DNA of 64,000 nucleotides from Paludibacteraceae bacterium (GTDB taxonomy: Bacteria; Bacteroidota; Bacteroidia; Bacteroidales; Paludibacteraceae), in the NCBI GenBank assembly GCA_016937795.1, contig JAFGVV010000027.1:1-64000 (forward strand). Reading direction: 5' to 3'. Positions 43,411-52,974 of this stretch are shown here, piece by piece. The number at the start of each line of letters is the position of its first letter. Within the stretch, counting starts at the first letter, position 1. Below the pieces are notes generated by a model. The model did no database searches and was not told the DNA's origin. It worked only from the letters and a program-made list of their open reading frames with translations. A program made the translations under genes and the position numbers.

Positions 43411-44223
43411 ATGAAACTCAGATCATTTTTATCAGCATTGCTCATTATTTGTTTTTCCACTACTTCCTGTGCACGTAAAAACGACAAGGAGCCTGTCATT
43501 AAATTTAAAACCACCGAAGGGACAATCGTTGTAAAACTCTATCCGAAAACCGAAAAACATCGGGATAACTTTGTAAAACTCGTTGAGTCTGGTTATTACG
43601 ATGGGTTGCTTTTTCATCGTGTTATTCGCGATTTTATGATTCAGGCCGGTGATCCCGATTCGAAAAGTGTCGGTCGTAAAGCCGAATTGGGTTCGGGCGA
43701 TGTGAAGTATACTATTCCGGCTGAAATTGTGTATCCTGAATATTACCATAAAAAAGGTGCACTTGCAGCAGCGCGACAGGGCGATAATATAAATCCGCAA
43801 AGAGCCTCCTCGGGTGCGCAGTTTTATATTGTTCAGGGTAAAGTGTTCGACGATGAAGGATTGAATAAAATTGAAGCACGTAATCGTCAGAAAGCTGAAG
43901 CTGCTAAGGTTCGTCTCTTGAGCGATTCGATTATAAAAGCCCGTAAACTCTCGCAGCCGGTTTTGTCTCCGCAGTTGCTCGATTCGGTTCTTACAGTAGC
44001 GCGTCAGACCTTAAACGCGAATCCTGTTTACAAATTTACTGAGCAGCAACGAAACGATTATAGAACCATTGGCGGTACACCACATCTCGATGGAGAATAT
44101 ACCGTATTTGGAGAAGTAACCAAGGGGCTTGAAATTGTGAGTAATATTTCGAGAACCAAAACCGGAAAGCTCGATCGGCCCGTAGTTGATGTGCGTATTA
44201 TTTCAGCCAAAAGAATCAGATAA
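43411..44223 (+). CDS. Cyclophilin-type peptidyl-prolyl isomerase, lipoprotein
   Basis: 270 residues with a lipoprotein signal (LLIICFSTTSCARK). The cyclophilin core is present (GTIVVKLYPKTEKHRDNFVKL, GLLFHRVIRDFMIQAGDP, SSGAQFYIVQGK, YTVFGEVTKGLEIV), with the catalytic arginine in FHRVI. An insertion of about 65 residues rich in lysine, glutamate and glutamine (residues about 155-215) interrupts the core before HLDGEYTVFGEV, as seen in some Bacteroidota members. It probably assists folding of exported proteins at the periplasmic face. Confidence 0.9.
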   Translation: MKLRSFLSALLIICFSTTSCARKNDKEPVIKFKTTEGTIVVKLYPKTEKHRDNFVKLVESGYYDGLLFHRVIRDFMIQAGDPDSKSVGRKAELGSGDVKYTIPAEIVYPEYYHKKGALAAARQGDNINPQRASSGAQFYIVQGKVFDDEGLNKIEARNRQKAEAAKVRLLSDSIIKARKLSQPVLSPQLLDSVLTVARQTLNANPVYKFTEQQRNDYRTIGGTPHLDGEYTVFGEVTKGLEIVSNISRTKTGKLDRPVVDVRIISAKRIR

Positions 44224-44320
44224 GTTGCCAAAATCAGTTTAATATCGTTTTAAATCTAAGTCGTTAGAGTTTATTATGATTTAATTTATTAAGTCGTACT
44301 TTATTTTTACCGAAATATAC

Positions 44321-44328
44321 TATCTTTG
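44321..44328 (+). promoter_or_regulatory. -7 element before the structured purE leader
   Basis: TATCTTTG fits TAnnTTTG; transcription would start near 44335, 260 nt before the purE ATG. The -33 element is weak. Confidence 0.45.
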
Positions 44329-44340
44329 TAGCGTTATTTA

Positions 44341-44552
44341 AGGAATGAAAAAGGAAAGAATATTTACTGCGCAGAATGTGTTTTGCATATTACACGGCCT
44401 GTCGCAAAAGTGTTAAGACGCTGGTGTTGATAAAAACGATTTAAATGATAAATCCAGGTTTGCCGACTTTTATTTTAACAGCATCAGTCGTCTTTTGCTT
44501 TGCTTCTCTTGCAAAGTTATGAAAGCATATGCACAATTGTTTTTTTTTTGAT
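44341..44552 (+). ncRNA. Candidate structured RNA (6S-like) or long purE leader
   Basis: This stretch has no ORF and folds strongly. AAGACG plus CTGGTGTTG (44415-44429) pairs over about 15 bp with 44479-44494 (CAGCATCAGTCGTCTT, one bulge and G-T pairs), enclosing ATAAAA/TTTTAT pairing. An outer TGCG...CGCA pair lies near 44367-44405. A good -7 element sits just upstream and a run of ten T lies at 44540-44549. Size and position fit a small RNA such as 6S RNA, or a leader regulating purE. I cannot tell these apart without a covariance model. The ORF reading 44529-44597 is spurious. Confidence 0.4.
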
Positions 44553-44597
44553 GTTAAATGTAATTATTCAAAATACACACTCAAATTTATTTACACA

Positions 44598-45104
44598 ATG
44601 AAACCCAGAGTCAGTATTATCATGGGCAGTACTTCCGATTTACCAGTAATGGAAAAAGCAGCTGCCTTGTTAAACGAGTTTGAAATCCCTTTCGAAATCA
44701 ATGCGCTGTCAGCACACCGCACTCCGGCTGAGGTTGAAGTTTTTGCTAAGAATGCTGCCGAAAACGGTATTGAGGTAATTATCGCTGCCGCAGGAATGGC
44801 TGCACATTTGCCTGGCGTAATTGCGTCAATGACCACTTTGCCTGTTATTGGAGTGCCCATTAAGGCAAGTCTCGATGGTATGGATGCGCTTTTGGCTATC
44901 GTGCAAATGCCTCCGGGAATTCCCGTGGCCACGGTAGGAATCAACGGGGCGCTTAATGCGGCAATTCTGGCCACACAAATTATGGCTATCGGCGACGAAA
45001 GACTTAAGCAAGTGCTTGTAGATTATAAAGAAGGGCTTAAAAAGAAGATTGTAGAAGCTAATGACGAATTGTCGAAAGTAAAATTCGATTTTAAAACAAA
45101 CTGA
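44598..45104 (+). CDS. purE: N5-carboxyaminoimidazole ribonucleotide mutase PurE
   Basis: 168 residues from the ATG at 44598; an in-frame extension to 44529 lies in the structured leader. Class I PurE converts N5-CAIR to CAIR in purine synthesis. The conserved motifs are all present: IMGSTSDLPVM, ALSAHRTPAEV, AAGMAAHLPGVIAS (with Met where Gly is usual), TLPVIGVPI, DALLAIVQMPPGIPVATVGI. The length is normal. purK is not adjacent. It is closed by a terminator at 45126-45164. Confidence 0.95.
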   Translation: MKPRVSIIMGSTSDLPVMEKAAALLNEFEIPFEINALSAHRTPAEVEVFAKNAAENGIEVIIAAAGMAAHLPGVIASMTTLPVIGVPIKASLDGMDALLAIVQMPPGIPVATVGINGALNAAILATQIMAIGDERLKQVLVDYKEGLKKKIVEANDELSKVKFDFKTN

Positions 45105-45125
45105 TAGCTTACCCATATTTTTGAG

Positions 45126-45164
45126 AAAGGATGAAAACAATTTGAAAGTTTTTCATCCTTTTTT
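45126..45164 (+). terminator. Terminator of purE
   Basis: AAAGGATGAAAA (45126-45137) and its complement (45150-45161), followed by T. A TATCTTTG -7 element for pgk overlaps its end at 45167-45174. Confidence 0.8.
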
Positions 45165-45351
45165 ATTATCTTTGTGCGCCCTTAGCGCTTCTGTGTTTAC
45201 AGATTGATTTTTTGCAATTGTTTCTGCATTTTGAGCTCTTCAGGCATTCTGCACATTGCGTTTATTGGATAATCTGACTCGAACGAAATTTTCGTATTGT
45301 GCATTTAATAAGGTTATTACATAAAAAACTTTCAAAATAAATATAAGTATT

Positions 45352-46611
45352 ATGCAAACTATTGACAATTTTAATTTTGCAGGTAAAAAAGCCTTCGTGA
45401 GGGTTGACTTCAATGTGCCTCTGAACGAAAATTTTGAAATTACCGACGATAATCGTATTCGTGCGGCATTGCCTACACTCAAAAAAATCCTTGCTGATGG
45501 TGGTAGTCTGGTGATTGCCTCACACATGGGGCGCCCAAAGAAAAATCCGGATACTAAATACTCTCTGAAAGCAATTTTGGCTCATGTGTCTTCGTTGCTG
45601 GGTGTGGATGTAAAATTTGCTCCTGATTGTACAGGCGATGAAGCTGCTGCAATGGCTGCTGCTCTGAAGCCCGGGGAAGCCATGTTGCTCGAAAACTTAC
45701 GTTTCTATGCCGAAGAAGAAGGAAAACCACGCGGTGAATTTGCTAACGACGACGAAAAAGCTGCTGCTAAAAAGCTAGTAAAAGAAAGTCAGAAAGCATT
45801 TACTGCAAAACTGGCTTCGTATGCCGATTGTTATGTAAACGATGCATTCGGAACTGCTCACCGTGCACATGCTTCTACAGCCCTTATTGCTAAGCATTTC
45901 GACGAAAGCAACAAAATGTTTGGTTATTTGATGGAGAAGGAAGTGGTTGCTGTTCAGAAAGTAATGACTGATACTGCCCGTCCGTTTACGGCCATTATGG
46001 GAGGTTCGAAAGTATCTTCAAAAATTGAAATTATCGAAAATTTACTTACCAAAGTGGATAATCTGATAATTGCCGGTGGCATGACATATACTTTTACAAA
46101 GGCTTTGGGCGGAAATGTAGGAAATTCAATTTGCGAAACAGATAAAATCGATTTAGCACTCGAATTGCTCGATAAAGCTAAAAAGAATAACGTGAAAATA
46201 GTACTTGCTGTGGATGCTAAAATTGCTGACAGCTTCAGCAACGATGCCAATACGCAGTTCGTTCCTGTAGGTGAAATTCCTGAAGGTTGGGAAGGTCTTG
46301 ATATTGGTCCGGAAACTGAAAAGATTTTTGCGGACACTATCAAAGCATCAAAAACTATTTTGTGGAATGGTCCGACAGGAGTTTTTGAATTTGATAACTT
46401 TACACATGGCTCGCTTTCAGTTGGAGAGGCTATTGTAGAAGCTACTAAAAACGGGGCTTTCTCGCTTGTGGGTGGTGGCGATTCAGTCGCTTGTGTGAAT
46501 AAATTCGGATTGGCAAATGGAGTTTCTTATGTATCGACAGGTGGTGGTGCTCTTCTTGAAGCGATCGAAGGCCGTGTGCTTCCCGGTATCGAGGCTATAC
46601 GCGGTTATTAA
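45352..46611 (+). CDS. pgk: Phosphoglycerate kinase
   Basis: 419 residues. It transfers phosphate between 1,3-bisphosphoglycerate and ADP in glycolysis. The N-terminal substrate site is seen in [20 protein letters not shown] and ASHMGRPKK, the hinge motifs in [12 protein letters not shown], and the nucleotide site in [20 protein letters not shown] and [10 protein letters not shown], with the C-terminal [13 protein letters not shown]. The length is typical. It is monocistronic, with a 180-nt leader and a terminator of its own. Confidence 0.98.
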   Translation: MQTIDNFNFAGKKAFVRVDFNVPLNENFEITDDNRIRAALPTLKKILADGGSLVIASHMGRPKKNPDTKYSLKAILAHVSSLLGVDVKFAPDCTGDEAAAMAAALKPGEAMLLENLRFYAEEEGKPRGEFANDDEKAAAKKLVKESQKAFTAKLASYADCYVNDAFGTAHRAHASTALIAKHFDESNKMFGYLMEKEVVAVQKVMTDTARPFTAIMGGSKVSSKIEIIENLLTKVDNLIIAGGMTYTFTKALGGNVGNSICETDKIDLALELLDKAKKNNVKIVLAVDAKIADSFSNDANTQFVPVGEIPEGWEGLDIGPETEKIFADTIKASKTILWNGPTGVFEFDNFTHGSLSVGEAIVEATKNGAFSLVGGGDSVACVNKFGLANGVSYVSTGGGALLEAIEGRVLPGIEAIRGY

Positions 46612-46628
46612 ATCTAAATAATGTCAGA

Positions 46629-46658
46629 TAAAAAGGAGTCTTTAGGCTCCTTTTTTTT
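46629..46658 (+). terminator. Terminator of pgk
   Basis: AAAAAGGAGTC, a TTTAG loop, GCTCC and eight T. Confidence 0.85.
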
Positions 46659-47186
46659 GTTCGATATATACTGAGTTTGTCATCTGTGTTTGATTTTTTG
46701 TCTGACTTTGATGTTATTAAATATAGTTTGCTTGAAAATCATATATTTTTTCTGTGTTTTTATTGCTTTTTGTAAACAATACATTTTAGTTTTTGTTTTA
46801 AGACTGAAGGCTGTAGTAATTTGTACTATGATGTCGTAAAATATCCTACAATATTAATTTCAAAGTGCATTTGTGTTGGCTTTAAGTCCTGAAATTTAAT
46901 GTGAAAAATTGTAGTTTTTGCGATTCTGGTTTAATTATTATTTTAGAATGTAAATATATGTGCTTTAAAGTGCTGATATAGAGTTGTTGATATTGTTTGT
47001 TCTTCTTAGTAAAAATTAATGTAAAATAGTTGTTGTTTAGGCATTTTCGTTGTAATTTAGTGCCGTGTTATAATGGGTGTTTTGTATTCATAAATTTGAT
47101 TATGGTCAATAATCTGATTTAATTTATTTTTTAGCCCGATAACGTAATTGAAAACCTGAAATGCTGTTTTTTTTAATGAAAAAGTT
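46659..47186. other. Long AT-rich intergenic region
   Basis: About 530 bp without a credible gene, repeat or hairpin. The promoter of the next gene must lie here, but I cannot pick one confidently. Confidence 0.5.
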
Positions 47187-49949
47187 ATGAAAAAAGTTAC
47201 TTTCATATTGTTGTTTGTTCTGACGGGAATAATCATTTCGTTTGCACAGGGTCCTGTGTCTATCAATACCTCAGATTTTACCTATTCTCAAAATTTCAAC
47301 ACGCTTACCACTGCAGGGAACTGGACGAACGGATCTACGCTCACTGGGTGGTATGCCAAATCTGATGCTGGTGTCCCTGCTGCTTTTTATCTGAATGATG
47401 GTAGTTTGACCACCACAAGTCCACCTTTAGCATCCTTTGGTACAGTTTCCGATAACGACAGGGCTCTAGGATTTGTTCCTGTGGGTTCTAATAACGATTT
47501 GCAGGCTATTGGTCTGAGAATGGAAAATAATTCCGGTTCCACCCTTACCTCTTTTACAATATCCTGGGATGGTGAACAATGGCGAAATAGTTCCGTTGTG
47601 TCTCAAGATATCAAATTGTATTATAAAACAAGTACTTCGGATATTACTGTTCTACCAGTATCTGCTATTGGCTGGACTTCTGTAAATCAGTTTGATAGCC
47701 CTCAAAACTTGTCGGATGGTCAGCCTGCAGTGGCACTGAATGGAAATGACGCAGCTAACAGAGGTACTTTAACAGCCACTATTTCTGTTTCAGTGGCAGA
47801 TGGATCCGAAATAATGTTTGTTTGGTTTGATACACATAACGCATTTTCATTTGATCATTTGTTTGCGATTGATAATGTTTCTGTAACTTCCACTACTCAG
47901 CAGTCGCAGACAATTACATTTCCTGAATTTGAGGATGTTGAATATGGCAATGTTTCATTTTCTCCAGGGGCGAGTGCAAGTAGTGGCTTGCCGGTAACAT
48001 ATTCAAGTTCAAATATATCTGTAGCAAGTGTTTCAGGTTCAAATCTGGTAATTAATGGTGTGGGCTCGACAGTTATTACTGCAAGTCAAGCGGGTGGAAG
48101 TGGTTATTTGCCTGCCGCTTCAGTTCAGCGTACTCTGAATGTATATCCTCAGATTCCGGTAATGGGAGCCGCAACTTCTGTGACTGGAAGTTCTTTTGTT
48201 GCTACATGGACTATAGACAACGGAGCTACTGATGCTAATGTGAATTATTTACTTTATGTGGATGATAACGCTTCATTCTCATCTCCCGTCACTTATTCGT
48301 CTTCAGGTAAGTCGTACAATGTAACAGGTCTATCTCCGGGCGTTGTTTATAACTTCAGAGTGATCGCAAAATCCGGTTTGCTTTACAGTGAAAATTATAG
48401 TAATTCACAGAGTGTATTGATTGGTAACGATGTTATAATTTCTACTCCCGGAAACTGGAGTGAGTTGATTGGAAACAACACTATTGCCAACAAAATTACA
48501 ATTGCTGCTTCGGTAGTAGTTGATACAGATCCTGATATTGATGAACTTGTGATTAGCAGTAACGGTGCTCTTAATGTCGTTGCAGGAAAAACGCTTAAGA
48601 TTAATAATCGGTTGATTATAAACTCGGATGCTTCTAATAATAGCGGTAAAGTGTTAAATCGGGGCGTTGTTAATATTAATAGTGCTGCTCAGATAGTGAT
48701 TCGCAAAACTTTTGTAACCGGTAAGTGGAATTTTGTTGGTTTTCCGTTTAATGTGTCGAATGTGTATAATGCCGGTACTACAAATCCTGTAAGTTGGGGG
48801 CTGGATAATTATGCTACAGCAGACATTTATGTGAAGAGATATAATGGTTCTTTTCGTGCTGTGAATGGGCAGACTGCAGGAGAATTTGAATATTTTACAC
48901 CATTCATATTTACTGCTAACAGAGGCTATATACTTTGGTCTTACAACAACGCCACATATGATTTTGTAATTACAGCTTCCGAAAGAGGTGCCTTCTTTAA
49001 CTCAACAGCATCTTATGGTTTGTCTGCATTTTCAGCGGCATCTCCTGTCAATGCTAATTGGAATTTAGTTTCTAATCCTTTTGCTTCGACATTTAATTTA
49101 AAGGAGTCGTCACAGGGACCGTATTATTTATATAATAGTACAACCGGAGGTTATGATGTAGCTATGTCGGGCGCAAATGTGGATTTGGTGCCTTACAGAC
49201 CATTTTTCGTTCAACGAACCGATCCTACACTTTTATTCTCAGATTCAGGACGTAAATTGATGCCTGCCAGTGTTGACAATAGTGCACCCGAATTTGATGA
49301 AATAAGTTTGACTATAGAAAATTCAGAATACGAGGATCTGACTCGCATCAGACTGAAAGATGGAGCAAGTAATGCTTATGTGATTGGTTCGGACGCAGTC
49401 AAAATGTTATCTTCGTTTGCTAATGTTCCTCAATTTTTTTCAAGAACAAACAATATTTCTTATGCTGTGAATACACTGCCATATAATACAAAAGAAGTTG
49501 AATTGTTTGTCAAGATTGGTGTGCCTGGTGAATATACTGTTAAGCTTTCGGATATTGCTGCTTTGAATAATACTCAGGTTACGCTTGTTGACAAAGTTAC
49601 AGGCGATAAAGTGGATATGCTTACTCAGAATGAATATCAATTTACAAGTTATGCTAAGGGAACTTTCGATAGATTTAAAGTGATATTAAGTCAAAAAACT
49701 CCTGATATTTCAACCGGATTGTATGTTGATAAAGCAGGAATTCGTGTTTTAAGAGATAATGGAAAGGTAGCCTTTGAAGGGTTGAATTCTTTAGCGGAAA
49801 TTAATGAGTTCGACTTATCAGGACGAAAGCTGAATTCATATGCAAATATTAATAATGGTGAGTATATTGCACTTAAATCTAAATCGTTAAGTGTGCTTCA
49901 GATTATTACTAACGATCAGAATATAAAAATTAAGATAACCAACAAATAA
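47187..49949 (+). CDS. Large exported beta-rich protein with T9SS-like C terminus
   Basis: 920 residues: a signal peptide (KKVTFILLFVLTGIIISFAQ), a jelly-roll-like domain (YSQNFNTLTTAGNWTNGS to IDNVSVTST, about 28-240), an Ig-like repeat (QTITFPEFEDVEYGNVSFSP), an Fn3 domain (SFVATWTIDNGATDANVNYLLYV), and a middle region seen in T9SS cargo (WNFVGFPFNVSNVY, WNLVSNPFASTFNL). A short C-terminal domain (VAFEGLNSLAEINEFDLSGRKL ... KIKITNK) resembles a degenerate T9SS sorting tail. No enzyme motif is visible. The next gene starts 3 bp after its stop, so the pair is one transcription unit. Confidence 0.75.
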   Translation: MKKVTFILLFVLTGIIISFAQGPVSINTSDFTYSQNFNTLTTAGNWTNGSTLTGWYAKSDAGVPAAFYLNDGSLTTTSPPLASFGTVSDNDRALGFVPVGSNNDLQAIGLRMENNSGSTLTSFTISWDGEQWRNSSVVSQDIKLYYKTSTSDITVLPVSAIGWTSVNQFDSPQNLSDGQPAVALNGNDAANRGTLTATISVSVADGSEIMFVWFDTHNAFSFDHLFAIDNVSVTSTTQQSQTITFPEFEDVEYGNVSFSPGASASSGLPVTYSSSNISVASVSGSNLVINGVGSTVITASQAGGSGYLPAASVQRTLNVYPQIPVMGAATSVTGSSFVATWTIDNGATDANVNYLLYVDDNASFSSPVTYSSSGKSYNVTGLSPGVVYNFRVIAKSGLLYSENYSNSQSVLIGNDVIISTPGNWSELIGNNTIANKITIAASVVVDTDPDIDELVISSNGALNVVAGKTLKINNRLIINSDASNNSGKVLNRGVVNINSAAQIVIRKTFVTGKWNFVGFPFNVSNVYNAGTTNPVSWGLDNYATADIYVKRYNGSFRAVNGQTAGEFEYFTPFIFTANRGYILWSYNNATYDFVITASERGAFFNSTASYGLSAFSAASPVNANWNLVSNPFASTFNLKESSQGPYYLYNSTTGGYDVAMSGANVDLVPYRPFFVQRTDPTLLFSDSGRKLMPASVDNSAPEFDEISLTIENSEYEDLTRIRLKDGASNAYVIGSDAVKMLSSFANVPQFFSRTNNISYAVNTLPYNTKEVELFVKIGVPGEYTVKLSDIAALNNTQVTLVDKVTGDKVDMLTQNEYQFTSYAKGTFDRFKVILSQKTPDISTGLYVDKAGIRVLRDNGKVAFEGLNSLAEINEFDLSGRKLNSYANINNGEYIALKSKSLSVLQIITNDQNIKIKITNK

Positions 49950-49952
49950 GAG

Positions 49953-50207
49953 ATGAGATTATTGAAAGTGATGACAATTGCGCTGTTAGTGTTTTTTAGT
50001 ACTAAGGCTCTTTATTCACAAGCACCACCTCCAACAGATGAAATAAAAGAAGAGGAAAAGGTTGGCGATGTTCCTGGTGGCGAGCCTGATCCGAGTACTC
50101 CCGGAGGTACTGCTGTTCCTTTGGATGGTGGACTTCTGATGACCTTGCTTGCGGGCGGTGGAATAGCAGCCGGATTATTGCGCAAGAGCTCAAAGAAGAA
50201 GGACTAA
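49953..50207 (+). CDS. Small PID-CTERM-like protein (possible exosortase substrate)
   Basis: 84 residues. A signal peptide (about 1-23) is followed by a proline- and acid-rich linker (PPPTDEIKEEEKVGDVPGGE), then the tripartite end PLDGG (56-60), a hydrophobic segment (60-76, LLMTLLAGGGIAAGLL) and a basic tail (RKSSKKKD). This is the layout of exosortase-type sorting signals, and the motif matches the P-[IL]-D-G-G start of the Bacteroidota PID-CTERM tail. Many such small proteins are known in the phylum, mostly without function. It starts 3 bp after the 920-residue protein, suggesting that the two work together. The exosortase gene at 40587-41648 is a candidate processing enzyme, but that link is inferred. 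Confidence 0.7.
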   Translation: MRLLKVMTIALLVFFSTKALYSQAPPPTDEIKEEEKVGDVPGGEPDPSTPGGTAVPLDGGLLMTLLAGGGIAAGLLRKSSKKKD

Positions 50208-50411
50208 GAATTTGCTGAAAAGTTAATACAAATATGCAGCCATATGGTAATATAATCCTTGTGGTTGTTTTTGTGTTTTTGTTTGTGAAATAAATAAATG
50301 ATACTTATGAGTGCCAAAAGACCCTTTTGCTGCATTTTAATGCAAGAGATTTGTCATTGAATATTGTGTGAAGATACGAATACAAGAAATGGTTTCCTGG
50401 AATTATAAAAA

Positions 50412-50452
50412 AAAGAACCTGCTAACATTGTGTTGGCAGGTTCTGCTTTTTT
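50412..50452. terminator. Bidirectional terminator between the PID-CTERM gene and pheS
   Basis: Arms AGAACCTGCTAACA (50414-50427) and TGTTGGCAGGTTCT (50431-50444). Six T follow on the plus strand and eight on the minus strand, so it serves both convergent genes. Confidence 0.9.
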
Positions 50453-50464
50453 ATAGTAATGAAA

Positions 50465-51484
50465 TTAATATGCTGCTTCAAACTGTCCAAGGAAACGTAG
50501 GTCGTTTTCAGAGAACATGCGTAGGTCTTTTACCTGATATTTCAGGTTGGTGATGCGCTCTACGCCCATGCCAAACGCATAGCCCGAATAAACTTTTGAA
50601 TCGATACCGCAGTTTTCGAGCACATTTGGGTCAACCATACCACAACCCAGAATTTCTACCCAGCCTGTATGTTTGCAAAACGGACAACCTTTGCCTCCGC
50701 AAATGTGGCAGGAAATATCCATTTCGGCACTTGGCTCAGTGAATGGGAAATATGAAGGACGCAGGCGAATTTCTGTATCTTCACCAAACATTTCTTTTGC
50801 AAAATACATTAGTGCTTGTTTCAAGTCGGCAAACGACACATTTTTGTCAATATACAAACCTTCAACCTGATGGAAAAAACAGTGTGCACGATACGAAATA
50901 GCTTCATTGCGATATACACGTCCGGGAAAAATCATACGGATAGGCGGTTTGGTGTTCGCCATTATACGCGATTGAACCGAAGAGGTATGAGTACGTAATA
51001 CTACATCAGGATTTTGCTCGATAAAGAATGTGTCCTGCATGTCGCGGGCAGGATGTTCAGGTGGGAAATTCAAAGCGCCAAATACATGCCAGTCATCTTC
51101 AATTTCGGGACCCTCGGCAATTGTAAACCCGATACGCGAAAAAATATCTACAATTTCATTTTTTGTGAGTGACAAAGGATGACGGGTGCCAAGTTTTACC
51201 GGGTCTGCCGAGCGCGTTAGGTCTGATTTTGATGCTTCTGGTTTTTGATTCGAAAATGTTTCTTTCAAATCGTTTATTCTGTTTTGTGTGCTGTTTTTCA
51301 GATCGTTTAGCAATTGACCTACTTCACGTTTTTCTTCATTGGCTACATTGCGGAAGTCATTGAATAGTTCAGAGACCAAGCCTTTTTTACTAAGATATTT
51401 GATTCTCAGTGCCTCTAGCTCTTCGGCATTGTTGGCTACCATTTTGTTTACTTCTACAAGTAGTTCGTTTATCCTGTTCTTCAT
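50465..51484 (-). CDS. pheS: Phenylalanyl-tRNA synthetase alpha subunit
   Basis: 339 residues from the ATG at 51484 (a TTG 9 bp upstream is the longer reading). It has the N-terminal coiled coil (EELEALRIKYLSKKGLVSELF) and then the class II catalytic core: motif 1 around PEIEDDWHVFGALNFPPEHPA, motif 2 RTHTSSVQSRIM and GRVYRNEAIS, and motif 3 GYAFGMGVERITNLKY. A zinc-type loop CHICGGKGCPFCKHTG is present, as in many bacterial PheS. It charges tRNA-Phe together with PheT, which is not in the window. Confidence 0.97.
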   Translation of the reverse strand: MKNRINELLVEVNKMVANNAEELEALRIKYLSKKGLVSELFNDFRNVANEEKREVGQLLNDLKNSTQNRINDLKETFSNQKPEASKSDLTRSADPVKLGTRHPLSLTKNEIVDIFSRIGFTIAEGPEIEDDWHVFGALNFPPEHPARDMQDTFFIEQNPDVVLRTHTSSVQSRIMANTKPPIRMIFPGRVYRNEAISYRAHCFFHQVEGLYIDKNVSFADLKQALMYFAKEMFGEDTEIRLRPSYFPFTEPSAEMDISCHICGGKGCPFCKHTGWVEILGCGMVDPNVLENCGIDSKVYSGYAFGMGVERITNLKYQVKDLRMFSENDLRFLGQFEAAY

Positions 51485-51654
51485 TCTAAGCAACTGATTG
51501 TTTATATTATAGCGTAGTTGTATTGCTGTTTAAATACTCATAATTAGGTAATTGTCTTTTTCCGACAAAGTTGCAAAATTAATCATTTTTCTTCAAAAAT
51601 CAGTGCAGTTGAAAAAAATATGGTTTTAAAACTGTTTATGTCTGATTTTTGGAC

Positions 51655-51662
51655 TATATTTG
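51655..51662 (+). promoter_or_regulatory. -7 element of the DUF2461-glgB gene set
   Basis: TATATTTG, 26 bp before the DUF2461 ATG; no clear -33 element. Confidence 0.45.
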
Positions 51663-51688
51663 TGACACAATAAACCTGTATAACTCAT

Positions 51689-52366
51689 ATGAATGTATCA
51701 AATATGCTGAATTTTTTGAGATCACTCAAAGAAAATAATAATCGTGAATGGTTTGCTGCTAACAAAGCGTGGTACGAAGCATGTAAAATTGACTTTGATG
51801 AGATGAGTAAGATGTTGATACTCGAAATTGCCACTTTTGATCCTGAGATATCAAACCTAAACGCAAGAGATTGTGTGTTTCGTATTTACAGAGATACGCG
51901 TTTTTCGAAAGATAAAACGCCATATAAGACACATTTCGGAGTTTTTATTGCTGAAGGTGGGCGTAAAAGTGAGAGAGCAGGATATTATTTACATATTGAG
52001 CCGGGTAATGGTTTTTTGGCTTCCGGTGTTTGGTGCCCGCCTTCTGCACTGTTGAAATCACTTCGTAAAAGTATTTTTGATAATATCGACGAGTTGAATG
52101 AAATTCGTAATGAGGATGATTTCAAAAACACATTTGATAGATTTTTTGACGAAGATAAATTGAAAACAGTTCCGGCTGGTTTTCCCAAAGATTTTCCTGA
52201 TGGTGATTTGCTTAAACTCAAGCATTATATGGTGGAGTTTAAACTTGATGATGATTTTTTGCAACGCAATGATTTGCTACAGCAGCTTGCAAATGTTTTC
52301 AGACGGGCATATCCTTTCAATCGTTTTCTGAATTATGCTGTGGATGAATATAAAGGTCGCGTGTGA
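51689..52366 (+). CDS. DUF2461 family protein
   Basis: 225 residues, cytoplasmic. It matches the DUF2461/TIGR02453 family: LNFLRSLKENNNREWFAANKAWYE, RDCVFRIYRDTRFSKDKTPYKTHFGVF, AGYYLHIEPGNGFLASGVW. The biochemical role of the family is unknown. The downstream membrane-protein gene overlaps it (TGATG), so the two are translationally coupled. Confidence 0.88.
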   Translation: MNVSNMLNFLRSLKENNNREWFAANKAWYEACKIDFDEMSKMLILEIATFDPEISNLNARDCVFRIYRDTRFSKDKTPYKTHFGVFIAEGGRKSERAGYYLHIEPGNGFLASGVWCPPSALLKSLRKSIFDNIDELNEIRNEDDFKNTFDRFFDEDKLKTVPAGFPKDFPDGDLLKLKHYMVEFKLDDDFLQRNDLLQQLANVFRRAYPFNRFLNYAVDEYKGRV

Positions 52367-52944
52367 TGTGGAATTATCGTTTTCAATATTATTTTAAAAG
52401 AGTTATTGCATATTTGCTGACTATTTTGATATTGATAGTGTTTACACTTGAAGGCTCGATTCCGATATTTCCTTTTGGTGCCATTATTGCGATTTTTGTG
52501 ACAGCTGTGGCTGGAATAGTTGCAGGCGTTTTGCATGGTCGTGAGTGGCTTCATCCTCATACCCGTCGATTAAGCCGGAGAGTTTTGTTTGTTGGGCTTG
52601 CAGTGGTAATTCCTTCATATTTTATTTACAGAATACAAATTTCAAATAACTTTAAGAATGCAACCACGCTCGTAAAAGCAGTATATGCATTTCAGAAACA
52701 CAACGGAAGCTTCCCTACGCAACTTGAAGAACTTGTACCTGAATTTATCGATGACGTTCCGGCCCTTTATCTGGGTGTATGGCCCAGGTCTTACGACTAT
52801 GAATACATAATGCCTGTTTCTGTTCGTAATGATGAGGCGCAGCTAAAGTCAGTAAAGCCGGCTTTTTATATGGAATACAGGGGGTATTTGGGTGTGAAAT
52901 ACACTTTCCTGAGTCACGATGGACGTTGGAAACTGGACGATTAA
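52366..52944 (+). CDS. Small membrane protein of unknown function
   Basis: 192 residues from the ATG at 52366, which overlaps the preceding stop (TGATG); a GTG at 52363 is the other option. Three hydrophobic segments are visible: VIAYLLTILILIVFTLEG, FPFGAIIAIFVTAVAGIVAGVL and RRVLFVGLAVVIPSYFIY. A soluble domain of about 110 residues follows (LVKAVYAFQKHNGSFPTQLEELVPEFIDDVP). That stretch resembles the pseudopilin-like pattern of periplasmic domains that begin after a membrane helix, but I do not recognise a named family. It is conserved in the same gene set as DUF2461 and YhcH. Confidence 0.6.
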   Translation: MWNYRFQYYFKRVIAYLLTILILIVFTLEGSIPIFPFGAIIAIFVTAVAGIVAGVLHGREWLHPHTRRLSRRVLFVGLAVVIPSYFIYRIQISNNFKNATTLVKAVYAFQKHNGSFPTQLEELVPEFIDDVPALYLGVWPRSYDYEYIMPVSVRNDEAQLKSVKPAFYMEYRGYLGVKYTFLSHDGRWKLDD

Positions 52945-52974
52945 AAAAATGATTATATCTTAAATTAAAACAAT

